Source of the DNA: Diphasiastrum complanatum
Lineage: Eukaryota > Streptophyta > Lycopodiopsida > Lycopodiales > Lycopodiaceae
DNA: 64,000 bases
Assembly: GCA_029204225.1 (NCBI GenBank)
Contig: CM055107.1
Location: 3,292,706 to 3,356,705 of the forward strand
Reading direction: 5' to 3'
A model generated the notes under the pieces. That model ran no database searches. It worked only from the letters and a program-made list of their open reading frames with translations, and was not told the origin of the DNA. Both the position numbers and the translations under genes were made by a program. Position 1 is the stretch's first letter; each line of letters starts with the position of its first letter. This document shows, piece after piece, positions 61,572 to 64,000 of this stretch.

Positions 61572-62560
61572 TTGTCCATGTGGCCCACCAAGAGGGTTGC
61601 TACTCTTGAACATGATAACATAAAATTGAAATTGTTGCTACCAAAGGAAGACACATTTGAAAGATTCTTGCACTTGAATCCAAGTTGGACTAACACAAAA
61701 TTGCTACAAAATCATGGGCTGATGTTATTAGAGATTCCAATGCAAACCGTTAAACATGTGGCAGAGATGATTAGGGCCACCATTTCAGAAAAAAAGTTGA
61801 GAAATATTAATTACTTCGACACCATAATCAGAGGTGTGTCAAAGATAGAAGATGCAGACCACGAAGGACAAAGATGGATAACTCCACTTTAATTATTAGA
61901 TTTGATACAGAGCATAACAAGAGAGAAGCCCTCAAGTAGAGGCTTAAGCTACACAGAACAAAGGTTTACATGGAGGCTGCTCTCACATTCATTCAGGTCC
62001 AAGAGAGAAAGAAAGCTTTCCAAGAAGCTAAACATGCAGGGAGATGGGTTAAATACAGGGACAATCATCCTATCTTTATGGGTCAAAAATTCCCTGTTGC
62101 TCCAATAAAGGACTATTATCTGCTACCATTCATCAACCAAGTGTTTGATGAATTGGTTGGAAAGAGAATTAGAAGCTTTACAAATTGCTCCACAAGATAT
62201 AATCGAATAATTATCGCACTTAAAGACAAACTAGAAACTTCTACAATTTGATTTGGTTGATTTGCTTACCACATTATGTCATTGGGGTTGTGCAATGATG
62301 ATGCTTTCGGAATTTTGATATCCAAAGATAGAAAGATGATCCTCAAAAGGATAAAAATAATTGTTGGACTACAAAACAAAAAGAGGCTTCTACCGAGGTA
62401 AAAAAGTTATTGAAAAGCAGTCCAATACTAAAAACTTCGAAATGGGACAACCAACTTCGTGTATCTATTGCAACCAGCAAAAAACAGATGACAAATTGTT
62501 GTTTGATACGAATTTGGGAAGAGAACCAACTAGTTCCAAAGGCTATTGCTAGAATGAGAC
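61572..62560 (+). pseudogene. Degenerate gypsy pol fragment
   Basis: 62110-62251 encodes DYYLLPFINQVFDELVGKRI then RSFTNCSTRYNRIIIALKDK, aligning with the gypsy RT LPFIxQVLDxLVGK...FLDGFSGYNQI..APED block; the catalytic Asp context is lost. The upstream ORF (61572-61892) is not recognised. Confidence 0.55.
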
Positions 62561-62599
62561 TAAAATATGTTGGAACATGGTAATCTTGCGCTGAGACAG

Positions 62600-64000
62600 T
62601 ATGCTTACTAGTAGTAAATTATGTAGTTACAAAGTTTCAACATCATTTGTCACATCAATTGGTGATTATTGGTGTTACGACTTTTGCAATCAAGCTCATG
62701 TTGAGTCAACTACATCCACCAAAAAGATTGATATATCGATGTTATCTCTAGGACAAAATCCGATGACAAAGGAAAAGTGCAACTTTTTTAGTCCTATGGA
62801 GTCCAACGACAAAGTCTCTGACCATCAACTCATCATGCATAGCTTGAATCAAAATGCTACAACATCCCTACTCACATCATCGGTGCCCTAGGGTAGGTCT
62901 AGGTCAAATGCACAAAATATGTCCAATTTAGCTTTCGAACATTTGTACAACAATCAACAACTAATATCCAATGGTCAAGGGCAAACTCGGTCACGATGAA
63001 GGCTGGCACTATAGAGCAAAGCCAATCAAATGAAGTCCCTACTTCCTCATGGAAAAACAAGGAAAATTTATACTTCATCACTTTAGATTTGCTCAAAAGC
63101 TAGCCAGAAAACATAGCTGGCGGGAAAAATGCACAACTAAAGATACAGAGGACTAGCACAAACAAGCTGGTCGTAACTTGGACGAAGATCTCATGAGAAT
63201 TGTATACCTTAAGATAGAAAAATAATGGATGTTATGGACAAAACCCAACATGACTAAGGAGAAGTGCAATCTTCAACCCTATAAAGTTTAATCACGAAGT
63301 CTAAGACCATCAATTCATCATGTATAGCATGAGTTTAAATCTACCTATCCAAAGTTGGAAAAGTTCATTGCATATGTGGTTTCAAACCAAACGAAAATGA
63401 GGAGAAAATAAAGATTCCTAATGAGAATTTTATGAGTTTTGAAATACATAAGCAACCCAAGAAAAAGAGTAAAAAGGTTGTAACCAAAGATGAGTCTATA
63501 AAGGATCAACAAGATGCAAAAATTGTTAATTTGTTCTACTCGGAATAAGTACCACAATGCCACCATCCATGAGACACTTACTTTACCACATTGGAGGGGA
63601 GGAACCACACCACAAAGGGGCCAAGCACATGGTGTCTCCAACAACCATCTACCTCATGGATATTGTGTCCTATTTATACTCTACCTAGACCCACAAGTTC
63701 TGATTAGTATTTTTGGGACAATTATGATACATGTGCTACGTGGGATCACACATTAATAACCTAGAAGTAGCTCGAGCTAGTCACTTTACTCTAGCAACTC
63801 ATCGGGCCCAATCATTGAAATCCAATATTTCTAAGAGAACTATACATGATAGACAGATTGATCGTAGCTTGCAGCTATAGATCTTTTGAGAAAAAATTCA
63901 AGAGGATTAGTATTTATGGGACAATTATAATACATGTGCTACGTGGGATTACACGTTAATTACCTAACACATATCTAGAAGTAGCTTGAGCTAGTCAGTT
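62600..64000. repeat. Unassigned DNA with two direct duplications
   Basis: 62750-62860 resembles 63235-63340 (atgacaaaggaaaagtgcaa / atgactaaggagaagtgcaa). 63690-63790 resembles 63900-64000 (acatgtgctacgtgggatya). No argJ first exon is recognisable here. Confidence 0.55.

Noticed and set aside
61572-61892. Possible first exon region or separate gene on the plus strand
   Set aside because: It is on the opposite strand to argJ and lies next to a degenerate gypsy RT fragment; no recognisable domain.

Overview
The window looks like nuclear DNA from a vascular land plant with a large, repeat-rich genome. The evidence is Ty1/copia, Ty3/gypsy, LINE and hAT elements with plant-type tRNA-Met primer sites (TGGTATCAGAGC), long GA/CT microsatellites, and one plant-type gene broken up by very long introns. 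I cannot name the species; a fern, lycophyte, gymnosperm or early angiosperm would all fit.

The only cellular gene I can support is argJ on the minus strand. It encodes glutamate N-acetyltransferase/ornithine acetyltransferase, the acetyl-recycling enzyme of plastid arginine synthesis. I reconstruct 15 exons between 61062 and 17467: 1,224 coding bases including the stop, 407 residues. All join in frame and together cover the conserved protein from the IPGGVTAA start of the core to the C-terminal INAEYTS and stop. The transit peptide and first coding exon(s) are not visible and probably lie beyond base 64000. Four introns are very long (about 14.5, 8.4, 7.4 and 7.4 kb). One intron appears to be GC-AG, with a trinucleotide and dinucleotide repeat starting 17 nt past its donor. 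A (GA)40 tract lies about 20 nt upstream of the first visible exon.

Layout. 1-2.6 kb: unannotated DNA with GA/CT microsatellites and a 110-bp direct repeat. 3.2-6.3 kb: gypsy gag relic, primer site and a 1.14-kb LTR (minus). 6.3-9.7 kb: pieces of two copia elements (minus). 9.7-13.1 kb: a third copia with its 3' LTR (minus). 14.0-14.6 kb: a 279-bp tandem duplication. 15.4-16.8 kb: 5' half of a copia in plus orientation whose LTR is an inverted partner of the 9.7-kb LTR. 17.5-61.1 kb: argJ, with introns holding LINE copies (21.6, 26-27.5 and 34.5-36.7 kb), a truncated gypsy (22.3-24.8 kb), a solo LTR of the same family (39.36 kb), gypsy integrase relics (40.8 and 46.9 kb), a gypsy element with LTR copies at 47.0, 53.4 and 54.6 kb, and several hAT elements (35.7, 44.6, 48.1-51.4 and 56.3-57.6 kb). 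61.1-64 kb: a LINE 3' end, a degenerate gypsy reverse transcriptase and duplicated non-coding DNA.

No multi-gene pathway or new enzymatic system is visible. The most noteworthy items are the argJ intron architecture with microsatellites at splice sites, hAT elements with different palindromic subterminal words, and a conserved LINE 3' hairpin followed by the CT microsatellites.
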